Shown here piece by piece: positions 1 to 5,810 of a stretch of 8,066 bases of DNA (position 1 is the stretch's first letter; every line of letters begins with the position of its first letter). The notes under the pieces were generated by a model. That model was not told the origin of the DNA, did no database searches, and saw only the letters and a list, made by a program, of their open reading frames with translations. Source of the stretch: Thermoguttaceae bacterium (GTDB lineage Bacteria > Planctomycetota > Planctomycetia > Pirellulales > Thermoguttaceae); assembly GCA_024653385.1 (NCBI GenBank), contig JANLFZ010000259.1, positions 812 through 8,877 of the forward strand, written 5' to 3'. The position numbers and the translations under genes were made by a program.

Positions 1-1423
1 CATGAACGTAGTCGCGCTCGAAGTACGGCGACCAGATACGGAACCGCCAGGGGCCGCGGGCGTACCACTCGCTGATGCGCTTGGAGGTGATCCGCGGCGG
101 CAGGTTCATCCAAAGCTGGCGGCAGCCCAGGCGCCGGTCCAGGATGTACTCCATGTATTGCTCGGAGCGGATCATGGCCTCGTCGAGCGGCCGGCCCGCG
201 TCGAGATGCTCCCGCGTGCCCCACTTCATCATCCGGATGATCAGCACGATCTCGCGGTCGCTGTTGCGCAGCTTGAGGGCCGCCACGTACACGTCGCGCC
301 GGCCCCGGGCCGCCTCGCGGCGCGAGAGCGAGCCGATCACCCGGCCCACATTGACGTACTCCAGGTCGCCGTACTCCCGCACGAAGTTGAAGATGAACTG
401 GCGGACCTTCTCGTCGCAAAGCGCCTTGACCTCTTCGTCCGTCCCCGAGGCAGCCGCCTCGAACACCGAGTCCAAGAACAACTCGCCGTGTTCGATCCTC
501 GCCCCAGGCAACCAATGGATGCTCATGTAGAACTCGGGGCTCAGCCCGAGCATGATCTCCTCGGCCACCTCCTCATCCCGAGGCGCCAAGAGGGCCGAGA
601 CCATCCGGTTGCGCCATTCCGCCGACGAGGGGTCGTCATGGCGGAACGCGGGCGCCACGGCCTCGCGGAACTTGCCCTTGAGCCGCTGATACGTCTCCCA
701 CAGTTCTGCCGAGGGAAGGCTGGCGAAGTCGTAGCCCGCCAGGTCGGCCGGGCTGAACGAGGCGTCGGCCTGGAAGAAACGTACTTCGAGGTTCCGCTGC
801 GCATTGGTCTTGGTGCAACACGCGCCGATCTCGGACAGGTGCCGGCGAAGTTCCTCCTCCCCCAGCGTTCCCAACCACACGAAGTCCTGGTACGTGATGT
901 AGCGCGTGCCGGTCGTGTTGTTGTAGTAGTAGACCTCCTTGCCCCCGATGGCGATCCGCGAGGCGGCAATCATCGCCTTCATCTCGTCGATCGTTCGGGG
1001 CAACGGCGCGATCCGCCACAACTCGCCGCGGCGCTTGATCGCGTCGCGAACCTGCTTGTTCAGCACATGAAGGAAGCGGATGCGATGCTTCGGATAGCTC
1101 TCCTGGAGCAACTCGTCGGCCTCGAACGCCAACTCCATGTTCGCGGGATCGGGCCGAATCAGGAGTATTCCCTCCTCGATGACCAGATCCACCGCGCGGT
1201 TCCACACGGCGGACTGCTCGGCGGGGGAAAGCGGCTCCAGGCTCGACGCCCGGCGATGTTGCTCGAGCCAATCGAGGTAAGCCCGCCGCTGCGTGGCGTG
1301 AATGCCCGGCAGCATCACCAGGACCCCGTCGCGCGGGAAGATGGTGCCGATGCGGCACTTCAGCTTGCCCTGAGGGGTCTTGGCGAACGGATGGTCCCCA
1401 AGGATCAACAGCGAAGAGGGCAT
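1..1423 (-). CDS. Large protein of unknown function, N-terminal 474 codons (partial)
   Basis: I do not recognise this gene. It starts at ATG 1423-1421, preceded on the minus strand by a strong Shine-Dalgarno (GGAGGAGG, 8 nt before the start), and stays open for 474 codons to the left edge, so the C-terminus lies outside the window. The protein begins MPSSLLILGDHPFAKTPQGK. It has no signal peptide or obvious membrane segment and looks like a soluble cytoplasmic protein rich in charged helices. Striking conserved-looking stretches are GGKEVYYYNNTTGTRYITYQ (about residues 160-180), EIVLIIRMMKWGTREHL (about 400), YILDRRLGCRQLWMNLPPRI (about 430-450) and IWSPYFERDYVH at the edge. Balanced acidic, basic and aliphatic residues and GC-rich third positions support real coding, unlike the overlapping plus-strand frame, which is rich in Arg, Pro, His and Leu. 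A tRNA gene lies upstream on the same strand. No function is assigned. Confidence 0.85.
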   Translation of the reverse strand, partial: MPSSLLILGDHPFAKTPQGKLKCRIGTIFPRDGVLVMLPGIHATQRRAYLDWLEQHRRASSLEPLSPAEQSAVWNRAVDLVIEEGILLIRPDPANMELAFEADELLQESYPKHRIRFLHVLNKQVRDAIKRRGELWRIAPLPRTIDEMKAMIAASRIAIGGKEVYYYNNTTGTRYITYQDFVWLGTLGEEELRRHLSEIGACCTKTNAQRNLEVRFFQADASFSPADLAGYDFASLPSAELWETYQRLKGKFREAVAPAFRHDDPSSAEWRNRMVSALLAPRDEEVAEEIMLGLSPEFYMSIHWLPGARIEHGELFLDSVFEAAASGTDEEVKALCDEKVRQFIFNFVREYGDLEYVNVGRVIGSLSRREAARGRRDVYVAALKLRNSDREIVLIIRMMKWGTREHLDAGRPLDEAMIRSEQYMEYILDRRLGCRQLWMNLPPRITSKRISEWYARGPWRFRIWSPYFERDYVH

Positions 1424-1686
1424 ATCGTGCGCCTCCTCCGCATCCAGCCGGAGGGTGGTGACCCCAGATCCTTCTAGGCCAATTCTGCGGCAGTTGTAAG
1501 GCGGGCAGTCTGTCTATCCTAACACGCGAACCCACCCTGCTACCAGCCCTCTTCCGGCTGGGAGCCCAGCCCACCGGCGCGTTCCACTGTTCCGTACCCG
1601 GTCGCGCCCCCGATGTAGAAGATGCGACTCACGCCCGTCGGAGGGCCGCCAGCGAACGTAACTCGCATCGATGCGTTGAGTTCCAG
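1424..1686 (-). other. Non-coding spacer between the tRNA and the left gene
   Basis: These 263 bases hold the leader of the left gene and the 3' flank of the tRNA. On the minus strand there is a weak TAGGAT (1521-1516) that could be a -10 box for the left gene, but no convincing -35 box sits 16-18 bases upstream. A short hairpin, GGCTGG-GCTC-CCAGCC, spans 1571-1556. A 42-codon minus-strand frame (1668-1540) lacks a ribosome binding site and is not called as a gene. I see nothing else. Confidence 0.5.
1660..1682 (-). terminator. Palindrome just 3' of the tRNA, possible processing or termination hairpin
   Basis: A perfect 12-bp palindrome, CGCATCGATGCG (1664-1675), is bracketed by AACT (1660-1663) and AGTT (1679-1682), with three unpaired bases on one side. 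It begins 4 bases after the last base of the tRNA in the direction of tRNA transcription. There is no T-run after it, so it is not a canonical intrinsic terminator. A role in tRNA 3' processing or transcript end formation is inferred from position only. Confidence 0.25.
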
Positions 1687-1760
1687 TAGCGGCGGTAGGA
1701 CTCGAACCTACGACACGCGGATTATGATTCCGCTGCTCTAACCAACTGAGCTACGCCGCC
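1687..1760 (-). tRNA. tRNA with CAU anticodon, probably elongator tRNA-Met
   Basis: The minus strand folds into a complete 74-nt cloverleaf. The acceptor arms are GGCGGCG and CGCCGCT (the first pair is G-U). The D arm is GCTC/GAGC with loop AGTTGGTTA, the anticodon stem is GCGGA/TCCGC, and its loop ATCATAA carries CAU. The variable loop is GTGTC, the T arm is GTAGG/CCTAC around TTCGAGT, and the discriminator is A. The 3' CCA is not encoded. The first base pair is not the mismatch typical of initiator tRNA. The acceptor closely resembles bacterial elongator Met tRNAs such as that of Bacillus subtilis, as I recall it. The alternative is tRNA-Ile2, whose CAU becomes lysidine-AU. The acceptor has G4-C69 and G5-C68 rather than the C-G pairs of E. 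coli Ile2, so Met is preferred. Confidence 0.93.
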
Positions 1761-1969
1761 ACGATGGCAAACCATTCTCCAGCAATGGGTTGCGTGCATT
1801 CCTCAGAGCGGTCCTCGCCCCGACTGCCAACGCGAACGGGACGCGACCTGGAACCACCACAAAGCATACCCCTGCAAGGCCAGCCTGCCAAGCCCCGGCA
1901 CGTCTCCCCATCGAACGTCTCGGAGGTCAGCCGTTGGGTGGCGAGGTTGCGCGCACGGGATCGCGTCCG
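1761..1969. other. Divergent spacer between the tRNA and the LysR regulator
   Basis: This is the divergent region separating the minus-strand tRNA from the plus-strand regulator. Apart from the inverted repeat next to the tRNA I see no gene. No good promoter for the tRNA is visible: GAGAAT near the tRNA is a possible -10 box but has no matching -35. The short plus-strand open frames here have no ribosome binding site and unnatural composition. Confidence 0.5.
1767..1793. repeat. Inverted repeat immediately 5' of the tRNA
   Basis: GCAAACCATT (1767-1776) and AATGGGTTGC (1784-1793) are inverted repeats of ten bases with one mismatch, separated by seven bases. The repeat starts 7 bp upstream of the tRNA 5' end, where the tRNA promoter would be expected. 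It could be an operator, a hairpin in a precursor transcript, or chance. Confidence 0.35.
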
Positions 1970-1997
1970 TTGACATAAGTATCGCTAATGTTATAAG
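1970..1997 (+). promoter_or_regulatory. Sigma-70-type promoter of the LysR-RACo operon, probably giving a leaderless mRNA
   Basis: A perfect -35 box TTGACA (1970-1975) is followed after 16 bases by TATAAG (1992-1997). The predicted transcription start, about 6-9 bases beyond, falls at about 2003-2006, which is at the ATG (2006-2008) of the regulator. No Shine-Dalgarno precedes that ATG, which fits leaderless translation. The element is an AT-rich island in GC-rich DNA. TAAGAT (1994-1999) with an 18-base spacer is an alternative -10. Confidence 0.7.
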
Positions 1998-2007
1998 ATA
2001 TTCTTAT
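1975..2007 (+). promoter_or_regulatory. Tandem LysR-type operator boxes, ATAAG-N5-CT(A/T)AT
   Basis: Two copies of one pattern lie 18 bp apart: ATAAG-TATCG-CTAAT (1975-1989) and ATAAG-ATATT-CTTAT (1993-2007). The second is a palindrome with perfect 6-bp arms ATAAGA/TCTTAT. Both contain the T-N11-A spacing typical of LysR-family boxes (T1976/A1988 and T1994/A2006). The first lies in the spacer between the -35 and -10 boxes; the second covers the -10 box and the start codon. Binding there should block RNA polymerase, so negative autoregulation is the natural inference. Confidence 0.55.
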
Positions 2008-2911
2008 GAACATCGAGACGCTCCGGATCTTCTGCGACGTGGTGCAACACCAGAGCTTCTCGCGCGGCGCGGCGGCCAACAACGTGAGCCAATCGGCCGC
2101 CACTCAGTCGATCCATCGGATGGAGCGGCACTTCGGGGTCCAACTGGTCGATCGGAACAAGAGGCCCTTTGTTCTGACGCCCGAAGGTCAAGCGTGTTAC
2201 GAGGGGTTCCGCGAGGTCCTCGAACTCTACGACGCGGTCGAGACACGGGTGCGGTCGCTGCGCAAGGAGATCACGGGGTTGGTTCGTGTGGCGGCCATCT
2301 ATTCGGTCGGCTTGCACGACATGGCCCGTTGCATGCAGGACTTCATGCGACGTTATCCCAAGGCCAAGGTGCGTCTGGAATACCTGCGGCCGAACAAGGT
2401 CTACGAGGCCGTGCTGAACTCCGAGGTGGACCTGGGCATTGTGTCGTATCCGGCCCAGACGCCCGAGTTATCGGTCATTCCGTTGCGGTCGGAGCCGATG
2501 GTCCTGGTGTGCCACCCCAAGCACCATTTGGCGTCGCGCGACGCGGTGACGGCCGAGCACCTTCAGGACGAGGATTTCGTGGCATTCGACCGGGAGCTTC
2601 CCATCCGCAAGGAGATCGACCGGTACTTGCGCCAGCGTTCGGTCTCGATCCGCGTGGTGATGGAGTTCGACAACATCGAGACGATCAAGCAGGCGGTCGA
2701 GATCGGCGCCGGGGTCAGCATCCTCCCCCAGCCGACCGTGGCCTTGGATGTCGAGGCGGGCCGGCTGTCGGCGGTGCGGCTGATCGCTCCCCAATTGCAG
2801 CGTCCCATCGGGATCATTCACCGGCAGCGCAAGGTGTTCAGTCCCACGGCCACGAAGTTCATCGAGTTGCTTCAAGAGGTTCAAGTCAACGGCCAGCCCG
2901 AGGAACGCTAA
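2006..2911 (+). CDS. LysR-family transcriptional regulator
   Basis: This 301-residue protein has the usual length and layout of a LysR-type regulator. It has an N-terminal winged helix-turn-helix (about residues 1-60: MNIETLRIFCDVVQHQSFSR, then AAANNVSQSAATQSIHRMER as the HTH, then a wing with LTPEGQ), a linker helix (about 62-88) and a periplasmic-binding-protein-like effector domain (about 90-295, starting VRVAAIYSVG). The ATG is chosen because the family normally begins a few residues before the first helix. There is no Shine-Dalgarno and the promoter lies directly upstream, so translation is probably leaderless. The stop codon overlaps the ATG of the next gene (TAATG), which implies translational coupling. 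It probably controls its own operon through the boxes over its promoter. The effector cannot be told from sequence; a corrinoid or methyl-donor signal would be a guess from its neighbour. Confidence 0.93.
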   Translation: MNIETLRIFCDVVQHQSFSRGAAANNVSQSAATQSIHRMERHFGVQLVDRNKRPFVLTPEGQACYEGFREVLELYDAVETRVRSLRKEITGLVRVAAIYSVGLHDMARCMQDFMRRYPKAKVRLEYLRPNKVYEAVLNSEVDLGIVSYPAQTPELSVIPLRSEPMVLVCHPKHHLASRDAVTAEHLQDEDFVAFDRELPIRKEIDRYLRQRSVSIRVVMEFDNIETIKQAVEIGAGVSILPQPTVALDVEAGRLSAVRLIAPQLQRPIGIIHRQRKVFSPTATKFIELLQEVQVNGQPEER

Positions 2912-3552
2912 TGCGCGATGCCGAATCGCCCGTCGTCTTTCAACCCCTGGGCCGGACCGTCCACGTGTTGCGGGGGACCCGACTGCTGGAAGCCGCGGCC
3001 GGAGCGGGACTGGCCTTCGACACGCCTTGCGGCGGGGAAGGGACCTGCGGCAAGTGCCGGGTGGTGGTGCGCCAGGGGGTGGGCGACCCCGTGGATGCCG
3101 AGCGGCGAGTCTTCTCGTCGCGCGAGTTGACCGAGGGCTTTCGTCTGGCGTGCCAAACCACGGTCGAGGGGCCGATGACGGTGGAGGTCCCCTCGACGTC
3201 GCTTCTGGCGACGCAGTACCAGATCCTCGCCCGGTCTGAGACCGAGGCCGCGGCCGTGGTGGACCCGCCGCTTCGCAAGGAGTTCGTCGAGCTGCCGGTG
3301 CCGGACCGCAGCGACGACGTGGCCGACCTGGCGAGGCTTCGACGCGCGATCGGCCCGGTGGAGCCCGACCTGGATCTCCTCCGCCGCCTGCCGGGTCTGT
3401 TGCGCCAACACGCTTTTCGGGGCACCGCGGTGGTCGCCGACGGCCGGCTGATCGACTTCGAACCGGGCGATACGCGCGCCCTCTCGTTCGCCGTGGCGGT
3501 CGACGTGGGAACGACGACCCTGGTCGGCGTGCTCGTCGATTTGACCACGGGA
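2911..3552 (+). CDS. RACo-like corrinoid-protein activator, N-terminal part (gene broken by a frameshift)
   Basis: This is the 5' part of a gene that continues at 3554 in another frame. The ATG overlaps the regulator stop codon. About residues 8-90 form a plant-type [2Fe-2S] ferredoxin domain with C40-X5-C46-X2-C49 (TPCGGEGTCGKC) and C81 (RLACQT). A linker (about 100-130) and a middle region follow, then the first phosphate motif of an ASKHA ATPase, VAVDVGTTTLVGVLVDLTTG (about residues 195-214). RACo and RamA proteins (DUF4445 family) use ATP to drive electron transfer from the [2Fe-2S] cluster to an inactive cob(II)amide corrinoid protein, restoring cob(I)amide. In its own frame the sequence stays open to 4296, but after about residue 214 it turns into Arg-rich nonsense while the homologous sequence resumes one frame over. 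A single protein of about 611 residues would result if one base were removed. Confidence 0.85.
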
Positions 3553-3576
3553 CCGGGCCGTCGCCTCGCGGCTCAA
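3545..3576 (+). other. Apparent one-base indel joining the two halves of the RACo-like gene
   Basis: The first frame reads LTTGPGRRLAAQSADGFRRR, where it stops resembling the family. The second frame reads RAVASRLNPQTGFGDDVLSR, which is the expected continuation. The two overlap across 3545-3576, bounded by a TGA at 3542-3544 in the second frame. Dropping one C or G from the accgggcc run at about 3553-3558 gives a smooth LTTGRAVASRLNPQTG. It could be a sequencing or assembly error, a true mutation, or less likely programmed frameshifting; no classical slippery site or stimulatory structure is evident. Confidence 0.8.
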
Positions 3577-3601
3577 TCCGCAGACGGGTTTCGGCGACGA
3601 C

Positions 3602-4747
3602 GTGCTTTCGCGCATCCTCCACGCCCAGCGGCCCGGAGGGCTGGACGACTTGCGCCAAGCGGTGGTCCGCGCCATCGACGCGATGATCGGCGAACTGGCG
3701 GCCGAGGCGGGCATCACGCGCGAGCACATCTACGAGGTGGTGTTCTCGGGCAACACGACGATGCAGGAGCTGCTCTGCGGCGTCGATCCGCGGTTCCTGG
3801 GCGAGGTGCCGTTCGTGCCGGCGACGAGCGACCCGGTGCGCGTGGCCGCGGCCGAGTTGGGGCTGGGCATTCACCCCCGCGGCCGGGCGTACGTGCTGCC
3901 GGTGATCGGCGGTTTTGTGGGCGGAGACACGGTGGCGGGAATCCTCGCCACGCGGTTGGACCGGTCGTCCGGCCCCACCCTTCTGATCGACATCGGCACC
4001 AACGGCGAGATCGTGCTGTGGGCCGATGGCAAGCTCTCGGCGGCCTCGACTGCCGCCGGGCCGGCGTTCGAAGGGGCGCGGATCTCGCAAGGCATGAGGG
4101 CCAGCGCCGGGGCCATCGAAAAAGTGGTGGTGCGCGACGGCGACCTGCACATCAACGTGATCGGCGACGTCCCGCCCGTCGGCCTGTGCGGCTCGGCCTT
4201 GATCGACGCGGCGGCGGAGTTCCTTCGCCATGGCCTGATGACCTCCGACGGCCGGCTGGTGCCGCCGGCCGGCTTGCCCCCCTCGCTTTCGCCTGAACTC
4301 CGCAGGCGCGTCCTTGCGGAGGACGGCAAGACCTCGGTGGTGCTGGCCTGGGAGGCCGATTCGGGCAACGGCCGCGCCGTGGCGCTCTCGCAGCGCGACG
4401 TGCGCGAGCTGCAACTGGCCTCGGGGGCGATCCGGGCCGGCACCGCGATCCTGCTGAAGCGGGCCGGACTCAAGCCGGCCGATCTCGAGGCCGTGCTCAT
4501 CGCGGGCGGCTTCGGCAATTTCATCCGTCGCAGCAATGCCCAGCGGATCGGACTATTGCCCGGGGAGATTCCGCGCCATCGCATCCGCTACCAGGGAAAC
4601 ACGTCGCTGGCCGGGGCGCGTCTGGTGGCGGTTTCCGAGACCGCGCGGCGCACGGCCGAGGACCTCGCCCGGCGCACCGAGCACGTCGATTTGTCCAGCG
4701 ACCCCGATTTCCGCTGGTCCTTCGCCGAGTCGATGATCTTCCCGTGA
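3602..4747 (+). CDS. RACo-like corrinoid-protein activator, C-terminal ASKHA ATPase part
   Basis: This is the 3' part of the broken activator. The first in-frame ATG is at 3602, but homology extends back to about 3554, so 3602 is unlikely to be the natural start and no ribosome binding site supports it. Counting from that ATG, 381 residues carry the DUF4445 hallmarks: FSGNTTM (about 48-54), GGFVGGD (103-109), the second phosphate motif LLIDIGTNGE (127-136), AASTAAGPAFEGARISQGMR (147-166), GLCGSALIDA, and near the end the adenosine-binding LIAGGFGNFI followed by IGLLPGEI and GNTSLAGA. The ATPase site is thus complete apart from the first phosphate strand, which lies in the upstream half. Alone this part would lack both that strand and the iron-sulfur domain, so it should be inactive as a reductive activator. 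No corrinoid protein or methyltransferase gene is nearby. Confidence 0.88.
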   Translation: MLSRILHAQRPGGLDDLRQAVVRAIDAMIGELAAEAGITREHIYEVVFSGNTTMQELLCGVDPRFLGEVPFVPATSDPVRVAAAELGLGIHPRGRAYVLPVIGGFVGGDTVAGILATRLDRSSGPTLLIDIGTNGEIVLWADGKLSAASTAAGPAFEGARISQGMRASAGAIEKVVVRDGDLHINVIGDVPPVGLCGSALIDAAAEFLRHGLMTSDGRLVPPAGLPPSLSPELRRRVLAEDGKTSVVLAWEADSGNGRAVALSQRDVRELQLASGAIRAGTAILLKRAGLKPADLEAVLIAGGFGNFIRRSNAQRIGLLPGEIPRHRIRYQGNTSLAGARLVAVSETARRTAEDLARRTEHVDLSSDPDFRWSFAESMIFP

Positions 4748-4846
4748 CGGCATGCTTTACGGCAAGGCGGGACCCGCCGGACCTCGCCGCGCGGGGGTCG
4801 CCTCCGGGGGAAACACGCCCAGGGCGCGTCGATGATGGCACACGGG
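4748..4846. other. Convergent spacer with weak hairpins
   Basis: The plus-strand activator and the minus-strand pseudopilin gene converge here. For the plus strand, GGCGGG-A-CCCGCC (4766-4778) lies 19 bases after the stop, without a T-run. No other gene or repeat is visible. Confidence 0.45.
4811..4829 (-). terminator. Possible weak terminator of the pseudopilin gene
   Basis: On the minus strand the arms ACGCGCCC (4829-4822) and GGGCGTGT (4820-4813) pair over eight bases, including one G-U pair, 18 nt beyond the stop codon. The second arm ends in T and is followed by only two more T residues before C-rich sequence. The very short loop and short T-run make this a weak candidate. Confidence 0.3.
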
Positions 4847-5776
4847 TCAGGGGCCGACGGTTTCTCCGCCGCGGCGGGTCAACAGGGCCCGGAACACCGC
4901 CGAATCCATGCTCTGGCTGAGAAAATCCACGTGACCGTCGGCAAAGGCGACGTGGCAGCCATTCTCGTGGAGGCTGGAGAACTGGAATTGCCGCTCGCAA
5001 CTGCCGGAGCAGGTGGTCTCGGGGGGATTGAGGCCGGGCTGGGCGCAGTTCGAGGCGCATTTCCACCAGCGGAGCACGCTGCGGGCGAATCCCTGCCCGG
5101 TGCCTCCGCCGGAACCGCCGCCTCCACCGCCGCCTGAGCCGGTGTTCATCGCCCCGCGGGCCCAACCACCGATCTCGAAAGCGATCTCACCGGCCGCAAT
5201 GGTGTTGGCGGTACCATCGAGGATATCGCGAAAGTCGATCTGCGACATGGGATACAAGACGCCGTCGTCCTGGCCGGGCACGACCCCGGCGTTACCCGCG
5301 TAATGCCCAGGTGCGTACTGCGCCTGCACGAGTTCCGCCCGGAGTTCGGGGCACAGGTAGACGGGCACCCGAGTGCGCACCGCGGCCGCGTTCTGGGCAT
5401 GGTCGAACCGCACCTTGAAGTCGTACGTCTGGCGGAGCGGACCCTGTTCGACGTAGTCGAGGATCAACGTGGGCCACGTGTGCAGTAGCTGGTTGGCGGA
5501 GCCGCTGGTGCCCAGCACGCCCGGCGGAAACGTCCGCAAGGCCGAGTGGTAGTGGTGCAACGCCAGGCCGACCTGACGAAGGTGGTTCTTGCAGGTGGCG
5601 CGCCGGGCAGCGGCTCGGGCGGCCTGCACGGCCGGCAGCATCAGCGCGACCAGAAGACCGATGATGGCAATCACGACGAGCAACTCGACGAGCGTGAACG
5701 CCTGGCGAATGGCCAACGCGCGGGGGCTGGATGCCGCGCCGGGGTTGGCCGATGCTCTCCGGACGGGGTAATACAC
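4847..5776 (-). CDS. DUF1559 prepilin-type (pseudopilin-like) protein
   Basis: This 309-residue protein belongs to the DUF1559 family abundant in planctomycetes. It has a short N-terminal leader, then AFTLVELLVVIAIIGLL (residues 26-42): a class III prepilin cleavage site after A26, with F27 as mature residue 1 and E31 as mature Glu5, followed by the hydrophobic helix to about residue 50. TCKNHLRQVGLALHHYH (61-77) and FPPG are family signatures, and the C-terminus has H270-X9-D280-G281 (HENGCHVAFADG). The residue before the cleavage site is Ala instead of the usual Gly. A glycine-rich tract (213-229) and two CX3C pairs (C240/C244 and C256/C260) form an insertion I do not recall as standard. 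The GTG start at 5776 is chosen because AGAGGAAG lies just upstream and gives a normal leader; the frame is open further upstream, and no better start is evident. It follows the TiaS-like gene by 34 bases and may share its transcript. Expected location: inner membrane or cell envelope. Confidence 0.9.
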   Translation of the reverse strand: MYYPVRRASANPGAASSPRALAIRQAFTLVELLVVIAIIGLLVALMLPAVQAARAAARRATCKNHLRQVGLALHHYHSALRTFPPGVLGTSGSANQLLHTWPTLILDYVEQGPLRQTYDFKVRFDHAQNAAAVRTRVPVYLCPELRAELVQAQYAPGHYAGNAGVVPGQDDGVLYPMSQIDFRDILDGTANTIAAGEIAFEIGGWARGAMNTGSGGGGGGGSGGGTGQGFARSVLRWWKCASNCAQPGLNPPETTCSGSCERQFQFSSLHENGCHVAFADGHVDFLSQSMDSAVFRALLTRRGGETVGP

Positions 5777-5810
5777 GGCTTCCTCTGCTTTTCTTCCTCC
5801 GGCAAGGTGT

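Noticed and set aside
2..1477. 491-codon open frame on the plus strand opposite the left gene
   Set aside because: It is rich in Arg, Pro, His, Leu and Val as expected for antisense of a GC-rich gene, has no ribosome binding site, and the minus-strand frame has natural composition and a strong Shine-Dalgarno.
1540..1668. 42-codon minus-strand ORF between the tRNA and the left gene
   Set aside because: It has no Shine-Dalgarno, its start lies within the palindrome next to the tRNA, and open frames of this length are common by chance in GC-rich DNA.
3553..4296. Continuation of the N-terminal RACo frame to its own stop as a real C-terminus
   Set aside because: After about 3553 the translation becomes Arg/Gly-rich nonsense while the homologous ASKHA sequence proceeds in the next frame.
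2468..4414. 648-codon open frame on the minus strand across the LysR and RACo-like genes
   Set aside because: It is a shadow: the plus strand there has clear LysR, [2Fe-2S] and ASKHA motifs, while this frame is low-complexity and rich in Arg, Pro and Gly.
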